Shown: in pieces, positions 18,188 to 26,047 of the stretch
Layout: the number at the start of each line of letters is the position of its first letter
How positions within the stretch are numbered: the first letter of the stretch is position 1
Source of the DNA: Azospirillum sp. B4
Lineage (GTDB): Bacteria; Pseudomonadota; Alphaproteobacteria; Azospirillales; Azospirillaceae
DNA: 53,861 bases
Reading direction: 5' to 3'
Assembly: GCF_000333275.1 (NCBI RefSeq)
Contig: NZ_BACU01000528.1
Location: forward strand, 1 to 53,861
The notes under the pieces: generated by a model
What the model was told of the DNA's origin: nothing
What the model saw: the letters and a program-made list of their open reading frames with translations, nothing else
The model's database searches: none
Made by a program: the position numbers and the translations under genes

Positions 18188-19519
18188 TCAGGAAGGGCAG
18201 GTCAGCCAGACCATGGCGACACCGGCAACAGCGCATACCCCCAGAACGGGCAAGAGACCCACCTTGAACCGGTTGAGGGCGATGAAGGCCACGATCGCCA
18301 GCAGGGCCGCATCCCCGTCCAGGTCCGTGGGCAGGGGCAGGGTGACGGGGCCCAGGATGAGCGGCTGGCTGCCCCGGAACAGGACATGCAGCCCGAACCA
18401 TACACCCAGGTTCAGGATGACGCCCACCACGGCGGCGGTGATGGCGGCCAGGGCGGCGGTGATGGTGGGGTTGGTCCGCACCCGCTCCACATAGGGGCCG
18501 CCCAGGAACACCCACAGGAAGCAGGGGGCGAAGGTGACCCAGCTGGTCAGCAGGCCGCCCAGGACGCCGGCCAGCAGGGGTGGCAGGACGCCGGGGTCGC
18601 GGGCGGCGGCCAGGAAGCCCACATGCTGCAGCACCAGGACCAGGGGGCCAGGTGTCGTCTCCGCCAGGCCAAGGCCGTCCACCATCTCCCCCGGCGCCAG
18701 CCAGCCATAGCCGCTGACCGCCGCCTGGGCGACGTAGGCCAGGGCCGCATAGGCGCCACCGAAGGTGACCACGGCCATGCCGCTGAAGAATTGGGCGATG
18801 TGTGTCCACACGCTGTCCGCGCCGGTGGCCAGGCGCAGGGCCGCCAGGGGGCCCAGCCACAGCGGCAGCCACAGGGCCAGTGTGCCCAGCGCCCGGTGGC
18901 GGCTGGGCTGGGCGTGGGGCGGCAGGCCCGTCGCCAGCCGCTGGTCCACAAGGGCGTCGGCCGTGGCCTCCGGCGGCTGCGGTGCGAAGGCGCGCCGGGC
19001 CGCCATGCCGATGCCGGCCGCGGCCAGGATGACCAGGGGGAAGGGCAGGTGGCCCACCGCCAGCGCCACGAAGGCCAATCCCGCCACGGCGACGGCGGGG
19101 CCGCCGCGCAGCGCCCGACGTCCCAGGCGGATGACGGCGTCGGCCACCACGGCCAGCACCGCCGCCTTGACGCCATGGAACAGGGCCGCCGTCAGGGGCG
19201 CCTGGTGGTACAGGGTGTAGAGCGCGCTGAGCCCCAGCATGACCAGCACGCCCGGCAGGATGAACAGGCCGCCGGCCACTAGCCCGCCCCGGCGGCCGTG
19301 CAACAGCCAGCCGACATAGGTGGCCAGCTGCTGCGCCTCCGGTCCCGGCAGCACCATGCAGTAGCTGAGCGCGTGCAGGAAACGCGCCTCCCCGATCCAG
19401 CGGCGGTTCTCCACCAACTCGCGATGCATCATGGCGATCTGCCCGGCGGGCCCGCCGAAGCTCAGAAGCCCGATGCGGGCCCAGACGCGGGCGGCCTCAC
19501 GCAGGGTGGGTGGGGACAT
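18188..19519 (-). CDS. chrA: Chromate transporter, two-domain (long-chain) type
   Basis: A 443-residue protein with two homologous CHR domains. Domain one starts ARIGLLSFGGPAGQIAMMHR and contains LSYCMVLPGPEAQQLATYVG; domain two starts GMAVVTFGGAYAALAYVAQA with ETTPGPLVLVLQHVGF. The FGGP and PGP motifs are the family hallmarks. ChrA exports chromate across the inner membrane, using proton motive force; some homologues have other anion roles. Start choice is uncertain: ATG at 19519 gives the usual N-terminus, while ATG at 19555 is also in frame. No chrB regulator is adjacent, so resistance may be constitutive or controlled elsewhere. Confidence 0.9.
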   Translation of the reverse strand: MSPPTLREAARVWARIGLLSFGGPAGQIAMMHRELVENRRWIGEARFLHALSYCMVLPGPEAQQLATYVGWLLHGRRGGLVAGGLFILPGVLVMLGLSALYTLYHQAPLTAALFHGVKAAVLAVVADAVIRLGRRALRGGPAVAVAGLAFVALAVGHLPFPLVILAAAGIGMAARRAFAPQPPEATADALVDQRLATGLPPHAQPSRHRALGTLALWLPLWLGPLAALRLATGADSVWTHIAQFFSGMAVVTFGGAYAALAYVAQAAVSGYGWLAPGEMVDGLGLAETTPGPLVLVLQHVGFLAAARDPGVLPPLLAGVLGGLLTSWVTFAPCFLWVFLGGPYVERVRTNPTITAALAAITAAVVGVILNLGVWFGLHVLFRGSQPLILGPVTLPLPTDLDGDAALLAIVAFIALNRFKVGLLPVLGVCAVAGVAMVWLTCPS

Positions 19520-19591
19520 GGGACGCGGCCGGCGATGGGGACGGAGGGGCCCCATGACTAAGCCCCCGGCCGGACCGGGCGTCAAGCGCCG

Positions 19592-20140
19592 CTAGAAGAC
19601 GCCGTCGGCGTTGGGGGCGCCGGCCGGTATCGCCTGGCGGACCGACCAATGCTCCACGATCCTGTCGTCCGCCACGCGGAAGATCTCCACCACCGCCTCG
19701 CCCTGGTCGCCGGGGCTTGGGATGCTGTGGACGTGCAGCACCACCATGTCGCCCTGGGCGACGCTGCGCACCACCTCCACCTTGGTGTCCGGGTGGTGCT
19801 GGAAGACCTGGGCGTAGGCGTCCTGCAAGGCGCGGCGGCCGTCGGCCAGGCCGGGGGTGTGCTGCTTGCACTCCTGCGCCACATAGCGGTCGGCCGCCGA
19901 CAGGTCGTGCCTGTTGAAGAAGGCGTCATAGAAAGCCAGCACCGTCCGGCGATTGGCTTCCCCCTCCGCCGCGCTGTCGGGAATGCGGGTGCTGGTGGCG
20001 CCCGCCGCCTGGTTGGCCGGGGGCTGGTTGGCCGGGGGCTGGTTGGCGGGGGGCTGGTTGGCTCGGGCGGGGGAGCTGAACGGGGGGGCGCACCAGGCCA
20101 CGGCGCATAAGGTCAGGCCGTGGATGATCAGACGACGCAT
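19592..20140 (-). CDS. Exported SnoaL-like (NTF2-fold) protein with NQPPA repeat
   Basis: A 182-residue protein. A signal peptide (LIIHGLTLCAVAWCAPP) leads to a low-complexity segment of about four NQPPA repeats. The folded part (about residues 62-175) begins RRTVLAFYDAFFNRHDLSAA and contains YVAQECKQHTPGLADG and IFRVADDRIVEHWSV, the layout of SnoaL/polyketide cyclase-like NTF2 domains. These bind or isomerise small molecules in a conical pocket, and many exported ones are uncharacterised. It ends 72 bp upstream of the chrA start on the same strand. Its own promoter lies in the gap shared with the divergent DUF885 gene. Confidence 0.75.
   Translation of the reverse strand: MRRLIIHGLTLCAVAWCAPPFSSPARANQPPANQPPANQPPANQAAGATSTRIPDSAAEGEANRRTVLAFYDAFFNRHDLSAADRYVAQECKQHTPGLADGRRALQDAYAQVFQHHPDTKVEVVRSVAQGDMVVLHVHSIPSPGDQGEAVVEIFRVADDRIVEHWSVRQAIPAGAPNADGVF
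20011..20063. repeat. 15-bp tandem repeat (about 3.5 copies)
   Basis: The unit GGTTGGCCGGGGGCT is repeated from 20011 with a one-base change in the third copy. It encodes the NQPPA repeats (minus strand) in the linker of the SnoaL-like protein. Such a tract can change copy number by slippage without breaking the frame. Confidence 0.85.
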
Positions 20141-20300
20141 CTCTTCCTCACCGGAGGTCTACACGACACGGGGTCAAGGCTGCTTCGCCAGCCCCTTCCC
20201 GCGCCTTCGTTACCTGCGCCGCCTTTGTGGCGACTCTATGGATGGCGACTCTGGGGTGGTGGCGTGGAAGGGGTGGAGCCAGCGTCGAATCACGTTAGAA

Positions 20301-20333
20301 CTGGATATAATATTGGAAATACAATATCCAATC
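20301..20333 (+). promoter_or_regulatory. AT-rich promoter-like element with overlapping inverted repeats
   Basis: A TATAAT hexamer lies at 20306-20311, 75 bases before the DUF885 ATG, inside an unusually AT-rich stretch. Two overlapping inverted pairs are present: GGATAT/ATATCC (20303-20308, 20324-20329) and ATATTG/CAATAT (20310-20315, 20322-20327). No good -35 hexamer is seen. It could be a promoter with an overlapping repressor site. Confidence 0.4.
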
Positions 20334-20385
20334 GAAGAGTATCGTTTACGATGACAAGCAGATGGGGGCTGTTGTGGGGGCACCG

Positions 20386-22140
20386 ATGAACCGTACCGCG
20401 CTGGCGCTTGTGCTGGCCCTGGCCGCGATGGCGCCGATTTCCATCCCTGCCGCGGCCGAACCCGCCGCCCATGCGGCGGTGCCCGGGACTTCCGCCGTCG
20501 ACGCCGTCATCACCGACTATGACGCGCTGGCCCGCCAGACGGACGGCGCCGACGGTCCGGGCTGGCCGGACGTGAGCAAGGCGGCGGCCGACCGGCGCGC
20601 CCGGGGTTACGCGGCGCTGAAGGCCCGTCTGGACAAACTACCCCCCTCCGCCCCCGATGGCGAGGAGGCGTTGACCCGCCGCCTGCTGGAGTGGCGCCTA
20701 GGCATGCTGATCGAAGGCGCCCGGTTCGATGAGGACCGCATCCCCTTCGACAACGGCGACGGCTTTTTCAACACCGCCAACTACGCCGCCGCCACGACCG
20801 TGATCCGGACGGAGGCCGACGCCCAGGCCTGGATCGGCCGTCTGCGGGCCTTGCCCGCCTATTATGACCAGCAGGTCGCCAACATGCGGCGCGGTCTGGA
20901 GACGGGCTTCATCCAGCCCCGGCCCACCGCCACCTCCGTGCTGAACATCCTGAAGATCGCCGCCGATCAGCCGGCCGATGCCAGTCCGCTGCTGTCGCCG
21001 CTGAAGACCCTGCCGGCCACCATCCCGGTGGTGCGCCAGGCGGACTTGCGTGCCGATGCGCTGGCGGTGGTGACCCAGGCGGTGAAGCCGGCGCAGGCCA
21101 GGCTGGTGGCGTTTTTCGAGCAGGAGTACGTGCCCCATTCCCGCGACACCTTGGGCGCCAGCAGCCTGCCCGGTGGCCGTGATTACTACGCCTATGCCGT
21201 GCGCCGCTCCACCACCACCGACCTGACGCCGGACGCCGTGTTCGCGCTGGGCGAGCAGGAGGTGACGCGCATCCGGGGGGAGATGGAGGCCGCGATGCGC
21301 GCCACCGGCTTCACCGGCAGCTTGCCGGAATTCATCGCCAAGCTGCGCACCGATAAGCAGTTCTACGCCCCCGACCTGGCGACCTACGTGGAAAAGGCCA
21401 GTGAGATCGGCAAGCGCATCGACGGCCTGCTGCCGTTGTGGTTCGGCAAGCTGCCGCGCCTGACCTGGACCATCCGGCAAAAACCGCCGGAGCAGGAAGG
21501 CTCCTCCAGCGGCTATGACCTGGGCGACCCGGTGAAGGGCGTGCCCGGCCGGGTGGTGGTGGGCTCCAAGTCCTTCGGCGACCCGCTGTTCGGCCTGCCC
21601 TCCTGGATCCTGCATGAGGGCGTGCCCGGCCATCACCTGCAGATCGCGCTGGGCCAGGAGCGCACCGACCTGCCGGCTTTCCGCCGTAAGGACGAGCCCA
21701 CCGCCTTCATCGAGGGCTGGGCCCTCTATGCCGAGCAGCTGGGCGAGGACATGGGCGTCTACCGCACGGCTTACGAGCGTTTCGGCCGCCTGTCCTTCGA
21801 CATGTGGCGGGCCTGTCGCCTGATGATGGACGTGGGCATCCACTGGAAGGGGTGGAGTGCCGAGCAGGCGGCCAGTTGCCTGCGCGACAACACCGCCCTG
21901 CCGGAGCGGGCGGTCCTGGGCGAAACCCAGCGCTACATCGCCTGGCCGGCCCAGGCGCTGGCCTACAAGGTGGGGGAGCTGAAGTTCCTGGCCGAACGCC
22001 GGCGCGCGGAACAGGCGCTGGGCGCGCGCTTCGACATCCGCGCCTTCCACGACGCCGTGCTGGACGACGGCCCCATGCCCATGGACATCCTGCACGACCA
22101 GATGGGCCGCTGGCTGGTGAAGCAGGGGGGGAAGTTGTAA
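20386..22140 (+). CDS. DUF885 family exported hydrolase (Sec signal)
   Basis: A 584-residue paralogue of the DUF885 gene at 4.4-6.2 kb. MNRTALALVLALAAMAPISI and PAAAE form a Sec-type signal peptide. The metal motif HEGVPGHH starts at H410, and EGWALYAEQ about 35 residues later supplies the third ligand; RFDIRAFHDAVLDDG near the end is almost identical to the other copy. The protein is a putative periplasmic zinc peptidase of unknown substrate. ATG at 20386 directly precedes the signal peptide and is preferred over ATG 20362. It converges on the FTR1 gene with one base between their stops. Confidence 0.85.
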   Translation: MNRTALALVLALAAMAPISIPAAAEPAAHAAVPGTSAVDAVITDYDALARQTDGADGPGWPDVSKAAADRRARGYAALKARLDKLPPSAPDGEEALTRRLLEWRLGMLIEGARFDEDRIPFDNGDGFFNTANYAAATTVIRTEADAQAWIGRLRALPAYYDQQVANMRRGLETGFIQPRPTATSVLNILKIAADQPADASPLLSPLKTLPATIPVVRQADLRADALAVVTQAVKPAQARLVAFFEQEYVPHSRDTLGASSLPGGRDYYAYAVRRSTTTDLTPDAVFALGEQEVTRIRGEMEAAMRATGFTGSLPEFIAKLRTDKQFYAPDLATYVEKASEIGKRIDGLLPLWFGKLPRLTWTIRQKPPEQEGSSSGYDLGDPVKGVPGRVVVGSKSFGDPLFGLPSWILHEGVPGHHLQIALGQERTDLPAFRRKDEPTAFIEGWALYAEQLGEDMGVYRTAYERFGRLSFDMWRACRLMMDVGIHWKGWSAEQAASCLRDNTALPERAVLGETQRYIAWPAQALAYKVGELKFLAERRRAEQALGARFDIRAFHDAVLDDGPMPMDILHDQMGRWLVKQGGKL

Positions 22141-22141
22141 C

Positions 22142-24082
22142 TCACGCCTTTCGCTTGGCGTTCCAGCTGTTATAGGCGAATCCCGCCGCCAGGGCGGCGG
22201 CCATCACCAGCTGGGCCGCCACGGTCTGCGCCGTGGGGAACAGGCCCACGATGTCCACGCTGGGCACGTGCGCCAGGGGGATGACGTCCAGCCAGCCGGC
22301 CTCCTGCAGGGCCTTCACCCCCTTGCCGGCCAGCACGACGGCCAGCACCGCCATCAAGGCGGAGCTCCAGGCGAAGAAAGCGCCGATGGGCAGGCGGCGG
22401 CTGTAGCGCAGCAGCGACCACGCGATGACGGCCAGCAGCAAGACGGCGGCGCCGGCCCCGGCCAGCACGGCGGCGTGCGCCCCCTCCGCCCACAGCGCCA
22501 TGTAGAACAGGATGGTCTCGAACACCTCGCGGTAGACCACCACGAAGGTCAGCAGGAACAGGAACCAGGCGGAGCGGCGCGACAGGGCGCGGGACAGCTT
22601 CTCCTTGATGTACTGCTGCCAGGCGCCGGCCTGGGATTTGCCGTGCATCCACACGCCCACCGACAGCAGCACCAGGGCCGCGAACACCGAGCCCAGGCCC
22701 TCCGTCAGCTCCCGGCTGGCGCCGCTGATGGACACCAGGTAGGTGGCCACCGCCCAGGTCGCCAGGCCGGCCACCAGGGCGATGGCCCAGCCCAGGTGCA
22801 CGTGCGGCAACACATCGGTGCGCCCGGCCTTGCGCAGGAAGGCGATCATGGCCACCACGATCAGCAGGGCTTCCAGCCCTTCGCGCAGCAGGATGGTGAA
22901 GGCGCCGACGAAGGTGGAGGCGTCGCTGGCGGCGGCTGGCGACAGCGCATGCTCCGCCTCGGTCAGCAGGCCGGTGATGGCCTGGGCCTGAGCCCGCACC
23001 TCGTCCGCTGGCCGGCCCTGGCCGATGACACCGCGGAAGGCGCCCATGGCGCTTTCCACACGGGTCATCAGGCCGCCATCGCGTGCTTTCAGGATGGGCT
23101 CCACCGGCTCGAAGCCGTCGAGATAGGCGGCCAGGGCCAGGTCGCCCGCCGCCTTGGCGTCGCCGGCCTCATAGGCTTTCACGGCCAAGCCCAGCTTGGC
23201 GCGGGCGATGGCCAGGCTGTCGTTGGCCTTGGGCATGACCGCGTCGGGATGGGTGCGTAGATAGGCCAGCAGCGGCCGGGCGATGTCGGCGCCGACCTGG
23301 GGTTCCAGCGTGGCCAGGGAGGTCTGGGTCAGGGACTCCAGGCTGGGGAACAGGGTGTGCAGGTCGGCCCGCTCCCGCCACAGCCTGGCCCCGGCCTCGG
23401 TGTCGGCGGGGGTGAAGGCGAAGCCGCCGGCGACGAAGGCCAGGGCCCAGCGGTCCTCCGGCGGCAAATGCGCGAAGCTGACCATGGGCGTGCCGTCCAG
23501 CCCCTGCTCTATCACCTGCTCCAGGGCGAAGGCGCTGCGCTCCCGCGCCCGCTCTCCGTCGGTGAAGTCCACGGGCTTGGGGTCCAGCGCGGCGCCGGCT
23601 TGCCCGTCGCCCTTGCCGGTGTCGCCATGGCAGGCGGCGCAGTTCTCGGCATAGAGCGCGCGGCCCCGGGCCAGGTCGGGCGGGCTGGCGGGCGCCAGCG
23701 GCACGGGGTATGCGGCCAGCAGCTCCCGGCCCAGGGCGCGGGCCAGGGTCGCCACCTCGGTCCCCGGCGCCTTGGCGGCGATGGCGGCTTTCAGCGCGTC
23801 GGCCTGGGCCTCCAGCCGGGGCAGGGCGGGGGTGGGGGCCAGGGCCTCCATCCGCTCCCGCGCGCTGGCCGCGAACTCCGCCTGTTCGGCGTATTCGGAG
23901 TCGCTGACCACCCGCCCATCGACCACCGCGCCGGGATAGTCCACGGCCACATAGTCCAGCAGCCGCCAGATGGTTTGCGCCGGTGCCGTTTCCGCCCACG
24001 CGGGCGGGGCGGCCAAGGACAGGCCCAGCAGCATGCCCAGAAGTGGCAAGGCGAGGAGCATGAGGCGGTGCGGTGCGACCAT
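22142..24082 (-). CDS. FTR1-family iron permease fused to an N-terminal cytochrome c domain
   Basis: A 646-residue protein. A signal peptide (ALPLLGMLLGLSLA) is followed by a periplasmic region containing one c-type haem site, C148-A-A-C151-H152, then a long helical linker. The C-terminal half has seven hydrophobic helices with both FTR1 iron-ferrying motifs: REGLE at residues 400-404 and REVFE at 518-522. In FTR1 systems Fe(II) is oxidised and Fe(III) passed through the permease, so the fused cytochrome may supply or remove electrons, an alternative to the multicopper oxidase or EfeO/EfeB partners. A Fur-like box lies just upstream, consistent with induction under iron limitation. No efeO or efeB gene is next to it. 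Confidence 0.9.
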   Translation of the reverse strand: MVAPHRLMLLALPLLGMLLGLSLAAPPAWAETAPAQTIWRLLDYVAVDYPGAVVDGRVVSDSEYAEQAEFAASARERMEALAPTPALPRLEAQADALKAAIAAKAPGTEVATLARALGRELLAAYPVPLAPASPPDLARGRALYAENCAACHGDTGKGDGQAGAALDPKPVDFTDGERARERSAFALEQVIEQGLDGTPMVSFAHLPPEDRWALAFVAGGFAFTPADTEAGARLWRERADLHTLFPSLESLTQTSLATLEPQVGADIARPLLAYLRTHPDAVMPKANDSLAIARAKLGLAVKAYEAGDAKAAGDLALAAYLDGFEPVEPILKARDGGLMTRVESAMGAFRGVIGQGRPADEVRAQAQAITGLLTEAEHALSPAAASDASTFVGAFTILLREGLEALLIVVAMIAFLRKAGRTDVLPHVHLGWAIALVAGLATWAVATYLVSISGASRELTEGLGSVFAALVLLSVGVWMHGKSQAGAWQQYIKEKLSRALSRRSAWFLFLLTFVVVYREVFETILFYMALWAEGAHAAVLAGAGAAVLLLAVIAWSLLRYSRRLPIGAFFAWSSALMAVLAVVLAGKGVKALQEAGWLDVIPLAHVPSVDIVGLFPTAQTVAAQLVMAAALAAGFAYNSWNAKRKA

Positions 24083-24102
24083 GGACGGCGTGCCTGGGGC
24101 TG

Positions 24103-24121
24103 AGCAATGAGAGTCATTCTC
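24103..24121. promoter_or_regulatory. Candidate Fur box
   Basis: The core AATGAGAGTCATT (24106-24118) matches the Fur consensus core AATGATAATCATT at 11 of 13 bases and is nearly symmetric. It lies 21 bases upstream of the FTR1 permease ATG, where Fur-Fe(II) would block transcription. Confidence 0.7.
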
Positions 24122-24171
24122 AGTTAGCGTCGCCGGAAGTCTATTTGCAAGCGTTCCGTCTTATAGGCGTG

Positions 24172-24310
24172 GGATTTGATCGCGGCCGATCAAATCCACC
24201 CTCAGACGGCGGGCGCCGGCATCCGCCGGCTTGCCTGATCCTCGGTTTCCGGTCCGCTGACGCTCCCCAGAAACCTGCGGCGCCCGCAGTCGCGGGCTAC
24301 AGCGGCATGA
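24172..24310. repeat. Dense cluster of inverted repeats in intergenic DNA
   Basis: Several perfect stems are packed into ~140 bases: GGATTTGATC/GATCAAATCC (24172-24181 with 24188-24197), GCGGGCGCCG/CGGCGCCCGC (24209-24218 with 24278-24287), GGTTTC/GAAACC nested inside it (24244-24249 with 24270-24275), and CAGCGGC/GCCGCTG around 24300-24317. No open frame uses this region convincingly. It may be a REP-like element, a structured RNA or a compound terminator between the FTR1 and tRNA transcription units. Confidence 0.5.
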
Positions 24311-24343
24311 GCCGCTGGTCTTGCGGGGGCTGCGGAAACGACA

Positions 24344-24378
24344 AGACCCGCCGCACGGGGGGACGTGCAGGCGGGTCT
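24344..24378 (-). terminator. Hairpin downstream of tRNA-Arg
   Basis: AGACCCGCC and GGCGGGTCT form a perfect 9-bp stem, extended by an inner GCAC/GTGC pair. On the minus strand it begins 7 bases after the tRNA CCA end and is followed by TGTCGTTT, a weak T-rich tail. Confidence 0.6.
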
Positions 24379-24385
24379 GGCGTAC

Positions 24386-24462
24386 TGGCGACCCCGGCAG
24401 GGCTCGAACCTGCGACATCTCGCTTAGAAGGCGAGTGCTCTATCCAGCTGAGCTACGGGGCC
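24386..24462 (-). tRNA. tRNA-Arg (anticodon TCT)
   Basis: A complete 77-base cloverleaf on the minus strand. The acceptor GGCCCCG pairs with CGGGGTC (one G-U), the D arm is GCTC...GAGC, the anticodon stem is CTCGC/GCGAG with loop CTTCTAA (anticodon TCT, bases 24426-24428), and the T arm is GCAGG-TTCGAGC-CCTGC. The CCA end is encoded. It reads AGA, a rare codon in a GC-rich genome. The NDUFS4-like gene is immediately upstream on the same strand. Confidence 0.97.
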
Positions 24463-24478
24463 TTCCGGCTGGCCCTAA

Positions 24479-24784
24479 TCAGAAGCGGCCGACGCGGGGA
24501 CGGTCGGCGCGGAAGTTGTCGGCGTAGTTCTTCGGCCGGACGATACGGTCGTTGTGGGTGATGACCTCATAGTCCCAGCCCTTGCGCGTCGCGTAGGCGA
24601 CGGCCTCGTCGGCGCTGTCGAAGGTCAGCTTCACCTGGTTCAGGGTGTCGCCGGAGCTGACCCAGCCCATCAGCGGCTCCGGCCGGCGGGCGGTGGCCAG
24701 TTCATATTCCAGAACCCACGACTGGGTCTTGGCGCGGCCGGACTGCATGGCCGTCTTGGCCGGCTGATAGATACGAACCTGCAT
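24479..24784 (-). CDS. NDUFS4-like NADH dehydrogenase (complex I) accessory subunit
   Basis: A 101-residue protein of the ETC_C1_NDUFA4/NDUFS4 family, the 18-kDa accessory subunit found in mitochondria and alphaproteobacteria. Typical text includes VRIYQPAKTAMQSGRAKTQS, WVLEYE, and DPLMGW-like PEPLMGWVSSGDTLNQVKL, then SADEAVAYATRKGWDYEVI and the basic C-terminus RPKNYADNF. The subunit sits on the peripheral arm of complex I near the NADH module and stabilises it. The main nuo operon is not in the window, which is usual for this gene. It lies between tRNA-Pro and tRNA-Arg on the same strand, so all three may share transcripts. Confidence 0.9.
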   Translation of the reverse strand: MQVRIYQPAKTAMQSGRAKTQSWVLEYELATARRPEPLMGWVSSGDTLNQVKLTFDSADEAVAYATRKGWDYEVITHNDRIVRPKNYADNFRADRPRVGRF

Positions 24785-24894
24785 CTCTGGAACGTCCCCG
24801 GGTTGAACGGAACAACTGATGCCCGCCGCCCGGTGCCCCGTTCGACAGGCCGTTGGAAAACCCGGACGTCGCCGCTGGGCGCCGGTCCGGGCGA

Positions 24895-24971
24895 TGGTCG
24901 GGGCGCCCGGATTCGAACCGGGGGCCTACGGTTCCCAAAACCGTCGCGCTACCAGACTGCGCTACGCCCCG
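24895..24971 (-). tRNA. tRNA-Pro (anticodon TGG)
   Basis: A complete 77-base cloverleaf on the minus strand. The acceptor CGGGGCG pairs perfectly with CGCCCCG, the D arm is GCGC...GCGC, the anticodon loop is TTTGGGA (anticodon TGG, reading CCA), and the T arm is CCCGG-TTCGAAT-CCGGG. The CCA end is encoded. Confidence 0.97.
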
Positions 24972-25202
24972 AAACCATCGCAGGGCTAGGGTTTACGCGG
25001 TTTGGCGCCAGGCGGTCAATCAGGAAAGCGGTCCACTGGGTGGCAACCTGGGCGTTGAATTTTACCGGCCGGTTCGCACTCCGTTCCGCCGAAAGCCCAT
25101 GGCCGGCGGCGGCCCAGGTCGGTAAAAGGATTGGAACGCCTGATGGGGCGCTTACGGCACGCCCACGGCAGGCCTTTGGGGGGGCAAGGAGCGTAAGAAG
25201 GG

Positions 25203-25856
25203 ATGGGGGCTGGATTGCATCCTTGGCAGGAGCGCACCCGCGGCAGCGGGCTGACCCTGCACGGCGCGTTGGACATGGCGATCGATCCGCTTCCCCTGCA
25301 ACGCGATTTCGCGGTCCTGGACCGCGACCTGCCGCAGGGTGCCCGCAAACATTTCGGCGCCACCGATGGCTGGACCGCCGTGTCCTTGCTGGACCGCGCC
25401 CTGGACGCCCCGGCGCGGGCGACGCCGGCGCTGGCGCTGATGCCGTCCGTCGCCGCGCTGCTGGCGCGCGCGGATTGGGATGTGCGGGGTTGCTATCTGC
25501 TGCGCCAGGCACCGGGCAGCGTCCTGCGGTGGCATTTCGACCATCAGGCCCTGCACCTGGAGGAGGCGCGCCTTCTGATTCCCATCATCGTGCCGGCGGC
25601 CGCCACCACCTGGATCGGGCACGAGGCGGTGGCCTATCCGCCCGGTCGCGGCTGGACGGGCGATTTCGCCCTGCCCCACCAGGTCGACAACCCTTCGGAC
25701 GGACAGCGGATCGTCCTGGGCATCGATGTCGTGACGACGCCCTCGCTGGTCCGCCGGTTTCCGGCGGCCCTGATGGCCGACGTTCCCCAGCGGTGCGCGC
25801 TGGCGGGCGAATGCAGCAACCTGCTGCTGGCATGGCGGGCCGGACAGGGCCTGTAG
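25203..25856 (+). CDS. Aspartyl/asparaginyl beta-hydroxylase-like protein
   Basis: A 217-residue protein whose core matches the Asp_Arg_Hydrox cupin fold. The 2-oxoglutarate/Fe(II) ligands appear as H111-x-D113 (RWHFDHQALHLEEARLLIPI) and H159 in ALPHQVDN, and R169 in DGQRIVLGIDV would bind the co-substrate carboxylate. The family hydroxylates peptide or small-molecule Asp/Asn or Pro side chains; bacterial members often modify natural products or surface molecules. The first ~25 residues are not family-like, so a start at ATG 25275 (MAIDPLP) is possible; GGAG and GAAGGG upstream favour 25203. It stands alone between tRNA-Pro and the flagellin promoter region. Confidence 0.7.
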   Translation: MGAGLHPWQERTRGSGLTLHGALDMAIDPLPLQRDFAVLDRDLPQGARKHFGATDGWTAVSLLDRALDAPARATPALALMPSVAALLARADWDVRGCYLLRQAPGSVLRWHFDHQALHLEEARLLIPIIVPAAATTWIGHEAVAYPPGRGWTGDFALPHQVDNPSDGQRIVLGIDVVTTPSLVRRFPAALMADVPQRCALAGECSNLLLAWRAGQGL

Positions 25857-25943
25857 CCGGTTCCCCATGGTCGCTTCGGCGGCCCTCCACCAGGAAATCC
25901 TGACCGCTTGTCGGCGGCGTACCCGGCAATTTTGACCGACCGA

Positions 25944-25957
25944 GCGGAAATTTCCGC
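25944..25957. promoter_or_regulatory. 14-bp perfect palindrome upstream of the sigma-54 promoter
   Basis: GCGGAAATTTCCGC is fully self-complementary and lies about 90 bp upstream of the flagellin -24/-12 promoter, the usual distance for an enhancer bound by an NtrC/FlbD-type activator. A second hairpin-forming block (CCGGCC...GGCCGG with inner GGGA/TCCC, about 25959-25984) follows. No other feature was seen in 25857-26047. Confidence 0.4.
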
Positions 25958-26047
25958 CCCCGGCCAGGGATGCGTCCCGGCCGGGAATAGCCTGCACATC
26001 GGCAGGAAATCCCTTTATTTGCAATGACGTGAATATCTCCCCGGTGG

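Noticed and set aside
20698-22095. A 465-codon frame antisense to the second DUF885 gene
   Set aside because: Low-complexity shadow; the plus-strand gene has intact catalytic motifs.
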